64,000 nucleotides of DNA, from positions 310,001 through 374,000 of the forward strand of contig NZ_SNWR01000002.1 in the NCBI RefSeq assembly GCF_004362215.1, read 5' to 3'. The stretch comes from Paractinoplanes brasiliensis (GTDB taxonomy: Bacteria > Actinomycetota > Actinomycetes > Mycobacteriales > Micromonosporaceae). A program made the position numbers and the translations under genes. The notes beneath the pieces are model-generated. The model was not told the DNA's origin, ran no database searches, and worked only from the letters and a program-made list of their open reading frames with translations. This document shows, in pieces, positions 35,748 through 43,964 of the stretch. Numbering within the stretch: position 1 is the stretch's first letter; each line of letters opens with the position of its first letter.

Positions 35748-36761
35748 CTACGCCGGGGGTGCGACGCTTTCCCTCACCACAAGGGTGGGTTCGATGGTGC
35801 GGCGTACGGCATCGGTGGTCCCCGATTCGATCTGGGCGAGCAGAAGCTCCAGCGAGGCCGTCGCGACCGCGTCGAAATCGGGGCGGATCGTGGTCAGCGG
35901 GGGGTTGTAGAAACCCGCCTCCGGCACGTCGTCGAAGCCCACGATGCTGACGTCGGCCGGCACCCGGCGGCCGTGCTCGTTGAGCGCCCGCAGCAGCCCG
36001 AGCGCGATGTGGTCGTTGGCCGCGAACACGGCGGTCACCTCGGGCAGGCGGGCCAGAAGCTGGCCGTTGCGATAGCCCGCGGCGGCGCTCCAGTCGCCGG
36101 TGACCAGCGGCGGGATCTCGCGCCCGGCCTCGCGCAGGGCAGCCTCCCACCCCTGGATGCGCCCCGCCGCGTCGAACCAGTCAGCCGGCCCCGAGATGTG
36201 CCAGACCGTCTCGTGGCCCTGGGCGAGCAGGTGTTCGGTGGCGGCGCGGGCCCCCGCGACCTGGTCGACCGTCACCAGCGTGGACGACAGTTGCGGGTCG
36301 CCGTCGATGGTGACCAGCGGCACGTCGCCGGGCAGCTTGGCCAGGGCCGGACCGGCGCCGGCCACGGGCGCGATCACGACCAGCCCGGCCACCCGCTGGT
36401 CGAGGTGGCGTTCCACGGCGTCGGCGATCGACCGTTCGTCGAGGTTGCGCACGCTGCCGACGTTGACCGCGAACCCGGTGGCCTGCGCCGCTTCCTCGAA
36501 CGCGGTCAGCATGGACGCCGGCCCGTACAGGGAGGAATTCTGCGCGACGACACCGATCACCTTGGACGTGCCGGTGACCAGCGCGCGGGCGGCCCGGTCG
36601 GGGCGGTAGCCGAGTTCGGCGATCGCCGCGCGGACCTTGAGGCGGGTCTGCTCGCTGACGTTGGGGTGCTCGTTGAGCACGCGCGAGACGGTCTGATGCG
36701 ACACCCCCGCGAGGCGGGCGACGTCCATCATGCCCGGCGGCCGACCACGTTTGACGCTCAC
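35748..36761 (-). CDS. LacI-family transcriptional regulator
   Basis: 337 residues. N-terminal HTH MMDVARLAGVSHQTVSRVLN with hinge GYRPDRAARALVTG, then a periplasmic-binding-protein-like sensor (VIGVVAQNSSLYGP, VPLVTIDGDPQL, FAANDHIALGLLRAL, VSIVGFDDVPEAGFYNPPLTT). The sensor should bind a sugar. GTG at 36761 is the likely start; its ribosome site is weak. It differs from bxlR at 47-48 kb and from CebR. Nearest candidate targets are the cutinase gene upstream and itself, but no matched operator was found. Confidence 0.92.
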   Translation of the reverse strand: MSVKRGRPPGMMDVARLAGVSHQTVSRVLNEHPNVSEQTRLKVRAAIAELGYRPDRAARALVTGTSKVIGVVAQNSSLYGPASMLTAFEEAAQATGFAVNVGSVRNLDERSIADAVERHLDQRVAGLVVIAPVAGAGPALAKLPGDVPLVTIDGDPQLSSTLVTVDQVAGARAATEHLLAQGHETVWHISGPADWFDAAGRIQGWEAALREAGREIPPLVTGDWSAAAGYRNGQLLARLPEVTAVFAANDHIALGLLRALNEHGRRVPADVSIVGFDDVPEAGFYNPPLTTIRPDFDAVATASLELLLAQIESGTTDAVRRTIEPTLVVRESVAPPA

Positions 36762-36832
36762 CCGCGGCAGAATAACCGCACCGGGCCGGCCGGCGGGGTC
36801 CGCCCACCGGCCGGCTGTCCGGGGACATGTGA

Positions 36833-37705
36833 TCAGGCGAGCGGGCACGTGTTCCGGTAATCGGAGATCGAGCCGCTCGACGGGCCCGGGCAGATGAACT
36901 GGTCGTACCGGGTGTCGTTGTCGACGAAGCGCTTCAGCCAGGCCACCGCGAGGCGGGCGGTGAACGTGTTGGTGGTCTGCGGGAAGAAGTGCGAGGCGTT
37001 GTCGAGCTCCAGGTACGCCTTCTCCGACGCCGACGGGATGCTGGTGTAGAACGGGATCGAGTGGGACGCGACCGGCGCGATCGAGTCGCTCTCGCCGCCC
37101 ACGATCAGGGTCGGCACCCGCAGCGTCGACCAGCTCTTGGTCAGGTTCCACGGGGCCAGTGGCACGGCTGCCTGCAGCGACGGGCGGGTGCGGGCCGCCT
37201 CGAGGCTGCCGCCGCCGCCCATCGAGTGACCGGCCACGGCCAGCCGGGTCGGGTCGATGCGGTTGCGCACCGAGCTCGACCGCGTCAAATAGTCGAGCGC
37301 CGCGAGCAGTTGGTCACCGCGCGAGTCGGGCTGGTCGTACAGGGTGCTGGTCTCGATGCCGATCACCACGAAGCCGTGCGAGGCGATGCGCGGGCCCAGC
37401 CACGACAGGCTCGACCAGCGGGCGGTGAAGCCGGGCGAGATGGCGACCGCTCCGAAGGTGCCCTCGCTCGTGCTGGTGGGGTAGTAGATCGTGCCGCCGC
37501 CGAAGCCGAGGACCAGCGAGGACACGTCGTCGGTGGCCACGCTGTAGGGTCCACGGCTCGCGTCGAGCGCGGCGACGGTCGGGGCCGGACCCCGCTCGTA
37601 CGGGTTGTCGGCGGCCTGAGCCGGCGCGGCGCCGAGCCCGACGGCCAGTGCCACCGCCGCTGCCATCGCGAGGACTATCCGGCGTGGGTTGCGTAGTTGC
37701 TGCAC
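36833..37705 (-). CDS. Secreted cutinase / PET-hydrolase-type polyester hydrolase
   Basis: 290 residues. Signal peptide (about 1-31, ending AAPAQA) and a mature start DNPYERGPAPT typical of actinobacterial cutinases such as those of Thermobifida. The alpha/beta-hydrolase triad is visible: Ser161 in GHSMGGGGS, Asp207 in GESDSIAP, His239 in NASHFFP. Trp186 in PLAPWNLT matches the substrate-clamp tryptophan, and GFTARWSSLSW forms the oxyanion-hole loop with Phe93 where many homologues have Tyr. FVDNDTRYDQFICPGP and a final C-P give the conserved C-terminal disulfide. It should hydrolyse cutin-like and possibly synthetic aromatic polyesters. GTG at 37705 has GGGAG 8 bases upstream. Confidence 0.93.
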   Translation of the reverse strand: MQQLRNPRRIVLAMAAAVALAVGLGAAPAQAADNPYERGPAPTVAALDASRGPYSVATDDVSSLVLGFGGGTIYYPTSTSEGTFGAVAISPGFTARWSSLSWLGPRIASHGFVVIGIETSTLYDQPDSRGDQLLAALDYLTRSSSVRNRIDPTRLAVAGHSMGGGGSLEAARTRPSLQAAVPLAPWNLTKSWSTLRVPTLIVGGESDSIAPVASHSIPFYTSIPSASEKAYLELDNASHFFPQTTNTFTARLAVAWLKRFVDNDTRYDQFICPGPSSGSISDYRNTCPLA

Positions 37706-37802
37706 CTGACACGCTCCCGGGGGTTGGGGATTGATGGCGGTCAGTGTTTGCGCTGCTCCGGGCGGTGCGCATCGGCGAAACCACCGGCCTCGTTAACATC
37801 CA

Positions 37803-37829
37803 TGAAATTTCACCAGCCGAAAAGTTCGG
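37803..37829. promoter_or_regulatory. Two palindromes in the cutinase/LuxR divergent region
   Basis: TGAAATTTCA (37803-37812) is a perfect 10-base palindrome, and CCGAA-AAG-TTCGG (37817-37829) has perfect 5-base arms. They lie mid-way in the 168-base region between divergent start codons and are candidate sites for a shared regulator. Confidence 0.5.
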
Positions 37830-37873
37830 GCCCTGGTCTTCCGTGCCGTTGCCTGCGGCGACAGACTCGCGCC

Positions 37874-40800
37874 ATGGTTAGTGCACTTCAAGTGCAAAAT
37901 ACCTTCCCGTACGGGCGGAGCACGGAGACGGTCGCCCGGCAGTCGCTGCTCGATCGGGCCCGGGGCGGCCTGGGCGGCGCGCTGATCTTCGCGGGCGGCC
38001 CAGGTGAGGGGCGAACTACGCTGCTGTACGGGGATGAGCCGGCGACCGTGTTCCCCGGCGGGCGGGCGTCTTCCTCCAGCGGCGGGCTTTACGTGCTCCC
38101 GCGATCCCAGGGGGCCGGCGTTGGCTCGGGGTGGACGGTTCTCCGCGCCGACGGGCACGCCGACGAGTCGGGTCTCGCGTACGCCGGATTGCAGCGCCTG
38201 ATCGAGCCGCTCGCCGGTCTTGTCGGCGACCTGCCGCCACGCCGGCGGGAGCCGCTGGCCGACGTGATCTCCGGACGTCCGCCCGCTACCGGCCCGCTGA
38301 CGCTTGGAGTGAACGTGCTCGCGCTGCTGCGCCGGGCCGCTCGTCACCGGCCGGTGCTCTGCCTGATCGACGACGCGCACCTGGTGGATCCGCCGTCGTG
38401 GCAGCTGATCCGGCTCGCCGCGCGTCGCCTGAGCAGCATGCCCGTCGCGCTGCTGGCGACCGTGACCACCGACGAGCGCGGCCTCGCGGCAGCCTCCGAC
38501 CTGCCAGTGCTGCGGTTGGAGCCCCTGGACGAGTCCGCGAGCCTCGCCCTGCTGAACCGCTGCGCGCCCGATCTCGCGCCGGACGTCGCATCCGCCCTGG
38601 CCGACCTGGGGGCCGGGCATCCAGGGGCACTCGTCGAACTCGCGGCCGCCCTCACGCCGGAACAACGTCGCGGTTACGCCGCCGCGCCGGTCGCCCTGCC
38701 GCGGGGCAGCGCGCTCCAAGCCCACGGACGGGCCCTGCTGGCCACATTGCCGCCGCCGACCCGCCATCTGCTGCTGCTCGCTGCCGCCGAGCCGACGGCC
38801 GCTCCCGCCGATTTGCTCGAAGCCGCCGCTGAGCTGGCAGCCGCTCCTGCCGGCTTGCTCGAAGCTGTTGCTGAGTCGGCGGCTGCTCCTGCCGATTTGC
38901 TCGAAGCTGCTGTTGAGTCGACTGCCGCTCCTGCCGATTTACCTGAAGGCGCTGTTGAGTCGACGGCCGCTCCTGCCGGCTTGCTCGAAGCTGTTGCTGA
39001 GTCTGCGGCCGCTCCCGCCGACCTGCTCCAAGCCGCCGCCTCGCCGGCGGACGGGATCACTCGCCCGCTCACCGACGCCGTCCCCGCGTACAGGCCGGGT
39101 CTGAACGATCTGGAACCCGCCGAGCGTGCGGGCATGGTGGAGGTGACCGACGCCGGGGTGCGGTTCATGCCGCCGGTGCTGCGCGGCGTGGTCTACGGCG
39201 AGGCCCCGATCGGCCATCGCCACGCCGCCCACCGAGCCCTCGCTGTGGTTCTCGGTGCCCGCGGCCGGCGGCTGGCGGCTCTCGTGCATCGCGCGCGCAT
39301 CAGCCGGGGCCCCGACGACGGGTTGGCTCGTGAACTGCTCGAAGCGGCCGAGAACGCCCCTGCCCTCGACGCTTTCCGGGCCCGCCGGCACGCGGCCGAG
39401 CTGTGCGGAGACCCGGCGGTTGCCCTGGCCGCCGCCCGTAGCGCACTGGCAGCGGGCCGTCCCCGCGACGCCGCGCCCCTGCTGCGGCGGGCCGGGAACG
39501 CGACCGGCCAGGCGGTGGTGCGAGCCCGGGCGCGGGCGCTGATCGCCGAGACGCACGCCCGGGGAGCGCCCGCCGAATCGCGGGAGACGCTGCTCGACGT
39601 GGCAGCGGAACTGATGACGCCCGACCCCGCGGCCGCCCTCGACGCGCTTCTGGTGGCAGGCGAGGCGTGCGGGCGTACGGGGAAAGCGGGTCGATTCCCC
39701 GGACTGGCGAGGCTGGCCGCTGCCCGGTGCCGCGACGGCCGTGCGGTCACGGCGATGGGCGTGCAGCAGGTGCTGGGGCTGGCGGACCTGATGACGGGGG
39801 AGGAGGAAAACGGGTTCGCGCACCTGCGGGAGGTGCTGCGGCTGGCTGAGGGCCTGACCGAACCGGAGGCGGCCGCGCTGACCCGGGCGGCGGGCACGGG
39901 CATCCTGCTCGGCGACGACGATCGGGCCGCACGTCTCGCCGGTCGGGCCGTGACGTTCGCGCGGGAGGGCGGGAACGCGCCGCTCGTGCCGGAAGCCCTC
40001 GAAGTCGCCGCGTACGCCGAACTGGCCGCGGGACGGCACGACGCGGCCCATGCGTACGCGCTTGACGGGGTCGCCGTCGCTCGTGGCAGTGGCCGCCCCG
40101 ACCTGGCCGACGCGCACCGGGCCCTGCTCGGGTTGCTGGCCGCGTTCCGCGGGGACGCCGCCACCGCGCGTGAGCAGGCCGCCGCGTCGCCCCTGGAGGA
40201 CTGGGCGGAGGCGCTGCTCGACCTGGTGCGCGGCGAACCGGGAAGGGCTGCCGAACGGCTGACCCGGGTGGCCCGTACGGGGTCGATGGTCTTGCGGGTC
40301 GCGGTGGCCCCGCACCTGGTCGAGACCACCGGAGCGGGTAGCGACGTCTTCGACCGCTGGGCGGGACGCACCGGACGGCCGGCCTGGCTCGCGCTGCGCG
40401 GACGCTGCCGGGCGCTCACCTCGGGCGCGGGCGCCGACGACTGGTTCCGTGAGGCCCTGGACTGGCACGAGCGGGACGCCGACGGCGGTTACGCCCGTGC
40501 CCACACCCAATTGCTGTACGGGCGTCACCTGCGCCGCCGTCGCCGACCGGCCGAGGCCCGCGACCATCTGCGGCGCGCCGCCGAGACGTTCCACCGCTTC
40601 GACGCGGAACCGTGGGCCGAGCAGGCCGCCCGTGAGCTGCGCGCGGCGGGGGAGCGGATCGCCCCGATGGATCCCCCCGCGGCCGCACTCGCCGCTTCTC
40701 CCCAGCACGCCCTCGGGCCCGCGGCACAACTCACCGCTCAGCAGCAACGAATCGCCGTGCTGGTGGCCGAGGGCGCGACCAATCGTGAGGTGGCCGCGCA

Positions 40801-40906
40801 ACTGCACTTGAGCCCGCGCACCATCGACCACCATCTGCGGAACGTGTTCGCGCGCCTCGGCGTACGGTCCCGCACCGAGCTGGCCCGTCTGCTGGCCGTT
40901 GGTTGA
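37874..40906 (+). CDS. Large ATP-binding LuxR-family (LAL/MalT-like) regulator
   Basis: 1010 residues. An N-terminal AAA/STAND ATPase region has a degenerate Walker A GGPGEGRTT (Arg replaces the catalytic Lys) and Walker B VLCLIDDAHLVD. An Ala-rich stretch of six 14-residue repeats (residues 309-392) follows, then a long TPR-like helical region, and a C-terminal LuxR helix-turn-helix LTAQQQRIAVLVAEGATNRE...LSPRTIDHHLRNVFARLGV. ATG at 37874 starts just before the ATPase. It is divergent from the cutinase gene and may control it. The Arg in Walker A suggests weak or lost ATP hydrolysis. Confidence 0.9.
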   Translation: MVSALQVQNTFPYGRSTETVARQSLLDRARGGLGGALIFAGGPGEGRTTLLYGDEPATVFPGGRASSSSGGLYVLPRSQGAGVGSGWTVLRADGHADESGLAYAGLQRLIEPLAGLVGDLPPRRREPLADVISGRPPATGPLTLGVNVLALLRRAARHRPVLCLIDDAHLVDPPSWQLIRLAARRLSSMPVALLATVTTDERGLAAASDLPVLRLEPLDESASLALLNRCAPDLAPDVASALADLGAGHPGALVELAAALTPEQRRGYAAAPVALPRGSALQAHGRALLATLPPPTRHLLLLAAAEPTAAPADLLEAAAELAAAPAGLLEAVAESAAAPADLLEAAVESTAAPADLPEGAVESTAAPAGLLEAVAESAAAPADLLQAAASPADGITRPLTDAVPAYRPGLNDLEPAERAGMVEVTDAGVRFMPPVLRGVVYGEAPIGHRHAAHRALAVVLGARGRRLAALVHRARISRGPDDGLARELLEAAENAPALDAFRARRHAAELCGDPAVALAAARSALAAGRPRDAAPLLRRAGNATGQAVVRARARALIAETHARGAPAESRETLLDVAAELMTPDPAAALDALLVAGEACGRTGKAGRFPGLARLAAARCRDGRAVTAMGVQQVLGLADLMTGEEENGFAHLREVLRLAEGLTEPEAAALTRAAGTGILLGDDDRAARLAGRAVTFAREGGNAPLVPEALEVAAYAELAAGRHDAAHAYALDGVAVARGSGRPDLADAHRALLGLLAAFRGDAATAREQAAASPLEDWAEALLDLVRGEPGRAAERLTRVARTGSMVLRVAVAPHLVETTGAGSDVFDRWAGRTGRPAWLALRGRCRALTSGAGADDWFREALDWHERDADGGYARAHTQLLYGRHLRRRRRPAEARDHLRRAAETFHRFDAEPWAEQAARELRAAGERIAPMDPPAAALAASPQHALGPAAQLTAQQQRIAVLVAEGATNREVAAQLHLSPRTIDHHLRNVFARLGVRSRTELARLLAVG
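38798..39049 (+). repeat. Six 42-base coding repeats
   Basis: Within the regulator gene, six units encode AAPADLLEAA-E-- with variants (AAPAGLLEAVAESA twice). They form an Ala-rich amphipathic helical array between the ATPase and TPR parts. The copies keep high nucleotide identity, which suggests recent expansion. Confidence 0.85.
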
Positions 40907-41142
40907 TCTGCGCGGCTTTGCCTCGAGCTCGCCGTCCCTGCTGAGTCGTCTCGTACCGGGTTGGCCCGTCTGCTGGCCGTCGGTTGATCCGCGCGGCTTT
41001 GCCTCGAGCTCGCCGTCCCTGCTGAGTCGTCTCCTACCTGGTTGGCCGGTGGTTGACCCGCGCGGCTCTGCCCCAAGCCGCCGTCCCCGCTGAGTCGTGC
41101 GGTGCCGCACCGAGCTGCCGCCCGACTTACCGCCGGCTGATC
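40867..41142 (+). repeat. Four tandem copies of the regulator gene's 3' end
   Basis: The end of the gene (CGCACCGAGCTGGCCCGT to TGA 40904-40906) is repeated imperfectly, with further TGAs at 40985, 41054 and 41138. Distances are 81, 69 and 84 bases, all multiples of three, so every stop is in the same frame. Copy two still reads RTGLARLLAVG-stop. The remaining sequence up to 41252 shows no gene. Confidence 0.85.
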
Positions 41143-41252
41143 CTCCGAAGTGTCCGCGAAGTCACAGCCGGCGGCCTGTGGATATTCCGTTTTGTCGCTT
41201 GGGGGCGGCGTACTTTCTGGCCAGCCCCCTGGGTGCGGCGGGGTGGGGGTAG

Positions 41253-43604
41253 TCAGGCCTTTTGGATCTCGACCGGGGTGATCAGGCGGCGGTCGCGGTC
41301 GGCCACCACGCGCAGCTCCCCGGTCAGGCGCACCCGGCCCGTGCAGGGCAGGTCCGCCGCCGACGTTCCGACCAGCACGTCCAGCTCGCCCGGCTCGACG
41401 ATCCGCGAGAAGTCGCGCCCGGTGAAGGCCGTCCGGTCGGTGTGCACCGTGAACGTCACGTCCTTGGCCTCGCCCGCCTCCAGCGGCACCCGGGCGAACC
41501 CGGTCAGCTGCTTCACCGGCCGGGTCACCTGCGCGACCAGGTCCTTCAGGTAGAGCTGCACCACCTCGTCGCCCGCGCGGGGGCCGGTGTTGCGCACCCG
41601 TACGGTCACCGTGAACTCGCCGTCGGTCGGCACCTCGGCCGCGCTGAGCCGCAGGTCGTCCACCTCGAATGTGGTGTAGGAGCGGCCGTGGCCGAACGCG
41701 AACAGCGGCGCCGGGTCGAGGTTGCTGACACCGGTGTTCTCCGCTCCCAGCGCCGGCTGCAGGTACGTGCCCGGCTGGCCGCCCGCGTGCCGCGGGATCT
41801 GCACCGGCAGTTTGCCGCCCGGGTTGACGCGCCCGGTCAGGACCCCGGCGATCGCGGCGCCACCCTCCTCGCCCGGCATGAACGCCTGCACCAGGCCCGC
41901 CGTCCGGGAGGCAAAACCGCCCAGCGCGTACGGGCGTCCGGACACCACGACCACAACGACCGGCTTACCCGTCGCCAGCAGCTCCTCGATCAGTTCCGCC
42001 TGCACGCCGGGCAGCGTGAGGTCCTCCGCGTCGCAGCCCTCGCCCGAGGTGCCGTGCCCGAACAGGCCGGCCAGGTCGCCGACCATCGCCACTGTCACGT
42101 CGGCGCCACGAGCGGCCTCGACGGCGGCGGCGAACCCGGACCTGTCGTCGCCGATCACCTTGCAGCCCTGTTCGTACACGACCTCGGTGTCGGAAAGGGC
42201 AGACCTCAGCGCGTCGACGGTGGTTGGCACATCGATGCCGAGCCCGGCCTGGGGGTAGCGCGGCAGCACGTGGTTGGGGAAGGCGTAGCAGCCCATGAAC
42301 GTACGCGGGTCGGCCGCGGCCGGTCCGACGACGGCGACCCGCTCCAGCCCCGCGGCCAGGGGCAACGCCGTGCCCGGGTCGAGCAGCACGATCGACCGTT
42401 CGGCCATCTCGCGGGCCAGGGCCCGGTTCTCCGCCGAGTCGAGGTTCGTCGTGTTAGCAGCGGCCACCGACTTCTCCGGCGTCCAGTCGGCGTCGAGCAG
42501 CCCGAGCTCGGCCTTCTGGGTGAGCAGGCGGCGTACGGCCCGGTCGATCAGCTCCTCGGGCACCTTGCCGATCAGGTCCGTGCCGAAGCCCAGCGTGTCC
42601 GGCAGCTCGACGTCGATGCCCGCGGTCAGCGCCTGGATGCCGGCGTCGGTCATGTCCTCGGCGACGTGGTGGGTGGTGGCCAGGAACGGCACCGCCCAGT
42701 AGTCGGAGACGACCGTGCCGGTGAAGCCCCAGCGGTCGCGCAGCAGCTCGGTGAACAGCCACGGGTCGGCCGCCGCGGGCAGGCCGTCGATGTCGGAGTA
42801 GGAGTTCATCACCGAGCCCGCCCCGGCCTCGCGGATCGCGGTCTCGAAGGGCGGCAGGATGACGTCGAGCAATTCGCGCCGGCCCATCGGCACCGGGCCG
42901 TGGTTGCGGGCGCCCCGCGACGCCGAGTAGCCGGCGAAGTGCTTGAGGGTCGCGATCACCCCGGCGCTCTGCAGACCCCGTACGTAACCCCCGCCGAGCA
43001 GCGCGACCAGGTACGGGTCCTCGCCGATGGTCTCCTCGACCCGGCCCCAGCGGTAGTCGCGCACCACGTCGAGGACGGGGGACAGGCCCTGGTGCACGCC
43101 CACGGCAGCCATGTCGCGGCCGATCGCGGCGGCCATCCGCTCGACCAGCCCGGGGTCGAAGGTGGCGCCCCACGCGATCGCCGCCGGGTAGACCGTTGCG
43201 CCGAACGTGGTGAACCCGGTCAGGCATTCCTCATGGACGATCGCAGGAATGCTCAAGCGCGAGTTGGACAGGACGATGTGCTGCTGACGAACAACCTCGG
43301 CGGCGCCTTCGACGGCAGTGAGGGGGTAACTACCGTAGACCCGGGTCAGGTGGCCGAGTCCGTGCCGACTGGCCTCTTCCAGGGGTATCGTGCCAGAAGC
43401 CGCGAAAACGTCCTGCATAGGAGCGACGTTGAGGGTTTCTTCAGATTCGGCCGGTTGTTCTTCCTGCATGTCGTTGCCGACCCAGCGGCTGCCGAGCTGG
43501 CCGACCTTCTCCTCGATGGTCATCGCGGCGAGCAGAGCGTCGACGCGCTCAGCGACTCCCAGCGCCGGGTCCTGCCATGGCTTGCGTGCCGGTTCTAGGG
43601 TCAC
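41253..43604 (-). CDS. bxlA: GH3 beta-glycosidase, probable intracellular beta-xylosidase BxlA
   Basis: 783 residues, no signal peptide. GH3 barrel with SRLSIPAIVHEECLTGF, GLSPVLDVVRDYRWGRVEET, KHFAGYSASRGARNHGP and nucleophile Asp301 in GTVVSDYW. The second alpha/beta domain (VAVVGPAAADPRTFMGCYAF) and C-terminal FnIII-like domain follow. Sequence style and the adjacent sugar ABC transporter and LacI gene match the Streptomyces bxl locus, where BxlA hydrolyses imported xylobiose. GAGGAG lies 7 bases before the GTG. Divergent from bxlE over a shared control region. A beta-glucosidase specificity remains possible. Confidence 0.88.
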   Translation of the reverse strand: MTLEPARKPWQDPALGVAERVDALLAAMTIEEKVGQLGSRWVGNDMQEEQPAESEETLNVAPMQDVFAASGTIPLEEASRHGLGHLTRVYGSYPLTAVEGAAEVVRQQHIVLSNSRLSIPAIVHEECLTGFTTFGATVYPAAIAWGATFDPGLVERMAAAIGRDMAAVGVHQGLSPVLDVVRDYRWGRVEETIGEDPYLVALLGGGYVRGLQSAGVIATLKHFAGYSASRGARNHGPVPMGRRELLDVILPPFETAIREAGAGSVMNSYSDIDGLPAAADPWLFTELLRDRWGFTGTVVSDYWAVPFLATTHHVAEDMTDAGIQALTAGIDVELPDTLGFGTDLIGKVPEELIDRAVRRLLTQKAELGLLDADWTPEKSVAAANTTNLDSAENRALAREMAERSIVLLDPGTALPLAAGLERVAVVGPAAADPRTFMGCYAFPNHVLPRYPQAGLGIDVPTTVDALRSALSDTEVVYEQGCKVIGDDRSGFAAAVEAARGADVTVAMVGDLAGLFGHGTSGEGCDAEDLTLPGVQAELIEELLATGKPVVVVVVSGRPYALGGFASRTAGLVQAFMPGEEGGAAIAGVLTGRVNPGGKLPVQIPRHAGGQPGTYLQPALGAENTGVSNLDPAPLFAFGHGRSYTTFEVDDLRLSAAEVPTDGEFTVTVRVRNTGPRAGDEVVQLYLKDLVAQVTRPVKQLTGFARVPLEAGEAKDVTFTVHTDRTAFTGRDFSRIVEPGELDVLVGTSAADLPCTGRVRLTGELRVVADRDRRLITPVEIQKA

Positions 43605-43637
43605 GGCGCAACTCCTCAGTGGTTCCTGGGTCCGGTT

Positions 43638-43654
43638 CCCTGATGTTCTCAGGG
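43638..43654. promoter_or_regulatory. Inverted repeat in the bxlA leader
   Basis: CCCTGA-tgttc-TCAGGG is a perfect 6-base-arm palindrome about 35 bases before the bxlA start. It may be a second operator or a leader hairpin. Confidence 0.45.
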
Positions 43655-43663
43655 TTCGGGACC

Positions 43664-43689
43664 GAAACTTTCAGTGTTTGCACAGCATA
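43664..43689 (-). promoter_or_regulatory. bxlA promoter -10 and BxlR-like operator
   Basis: On the minus strand TATGCT (43684-43689) is a plausible -10, and the palindrome GAAACTTTC (43664-43672) would fall just past the transcription start. The 12-base string ACCGAAACTTTC here is repeated exactly upstream of bxlR. Confidence 0.6.
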
Positions 43690-43756
43690 AGTTTTCGGTG
43701 CCGGATGATCTTAAGCAGGGCTTGTGCGCAGGTCGCGATGGCGTCCACTCTCGCCG

Positions 43757-43770
43757 TGGGAGCGCGACCA
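43757..43770. promoter_or_regulatory. Degenerate CebR-type site
   Basis: TGGGAGCGCGACCA matches the CebR operator at 12 of 14 positions. It lies between bxlA and bxlE, 12 bases upstream of the bxlE -35. Binding is uncertain. Confidence 0.35.
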
Positions 43771-43781
43771 CAGCAAGACCC

Positions 43782-43810
43782 TTGACATGATCAAGCCGAA
43801 ACCCTACGTT
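43782..43810 (+). promoter_or_regulatory. bxlE promoter
   Basis: TTGACA (43782-43787) and TACGTT (43805-43810) are separated by exactly 17 bases. The start of transcription would be near 43817, giving a leader of about 150 bases. The -10 hexamer equals that of the GH115 operon promoter. Confidence 0.7.
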
Positions 43811-43843
43811 AACGAAACCTCGTGTTAATTTGCGGTTGAAGAG

Positions 43844-43854
43844 CGAAAGTTGCA
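43844..43854. promoter_or_regulatory. BxlR-like operator in the bxlE leader
   Basis: CGAAAGTTGCA keeps the left half and centre of CGAAA-G-TTTCG with changes in the right half. It lies about 30 bases past the predicted bxlE transcription start. A TTAAC/GTTAA inverted repeat lies between it and the -10. Confidence 0.45.
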
Positions 43855-43964
43855 GCCCCTGTGACGCCGACGACGCAGTCCTGGTCAGACACGGCACGGG
43901 CAACACAGCACCACGGCGATTCTCTCGCTGCCACTGACGGCGGCACTCGAGTACGGAGATCAGC

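Noticed and set aside
35748..36761. This LacI gene as the CebR for the TGGGAGCGCTCCCA sites
   Set aside because: It lies far from both sites and its HTH does not resemble CebR as I recall it; no matching palindrome lies in its own upstream region.
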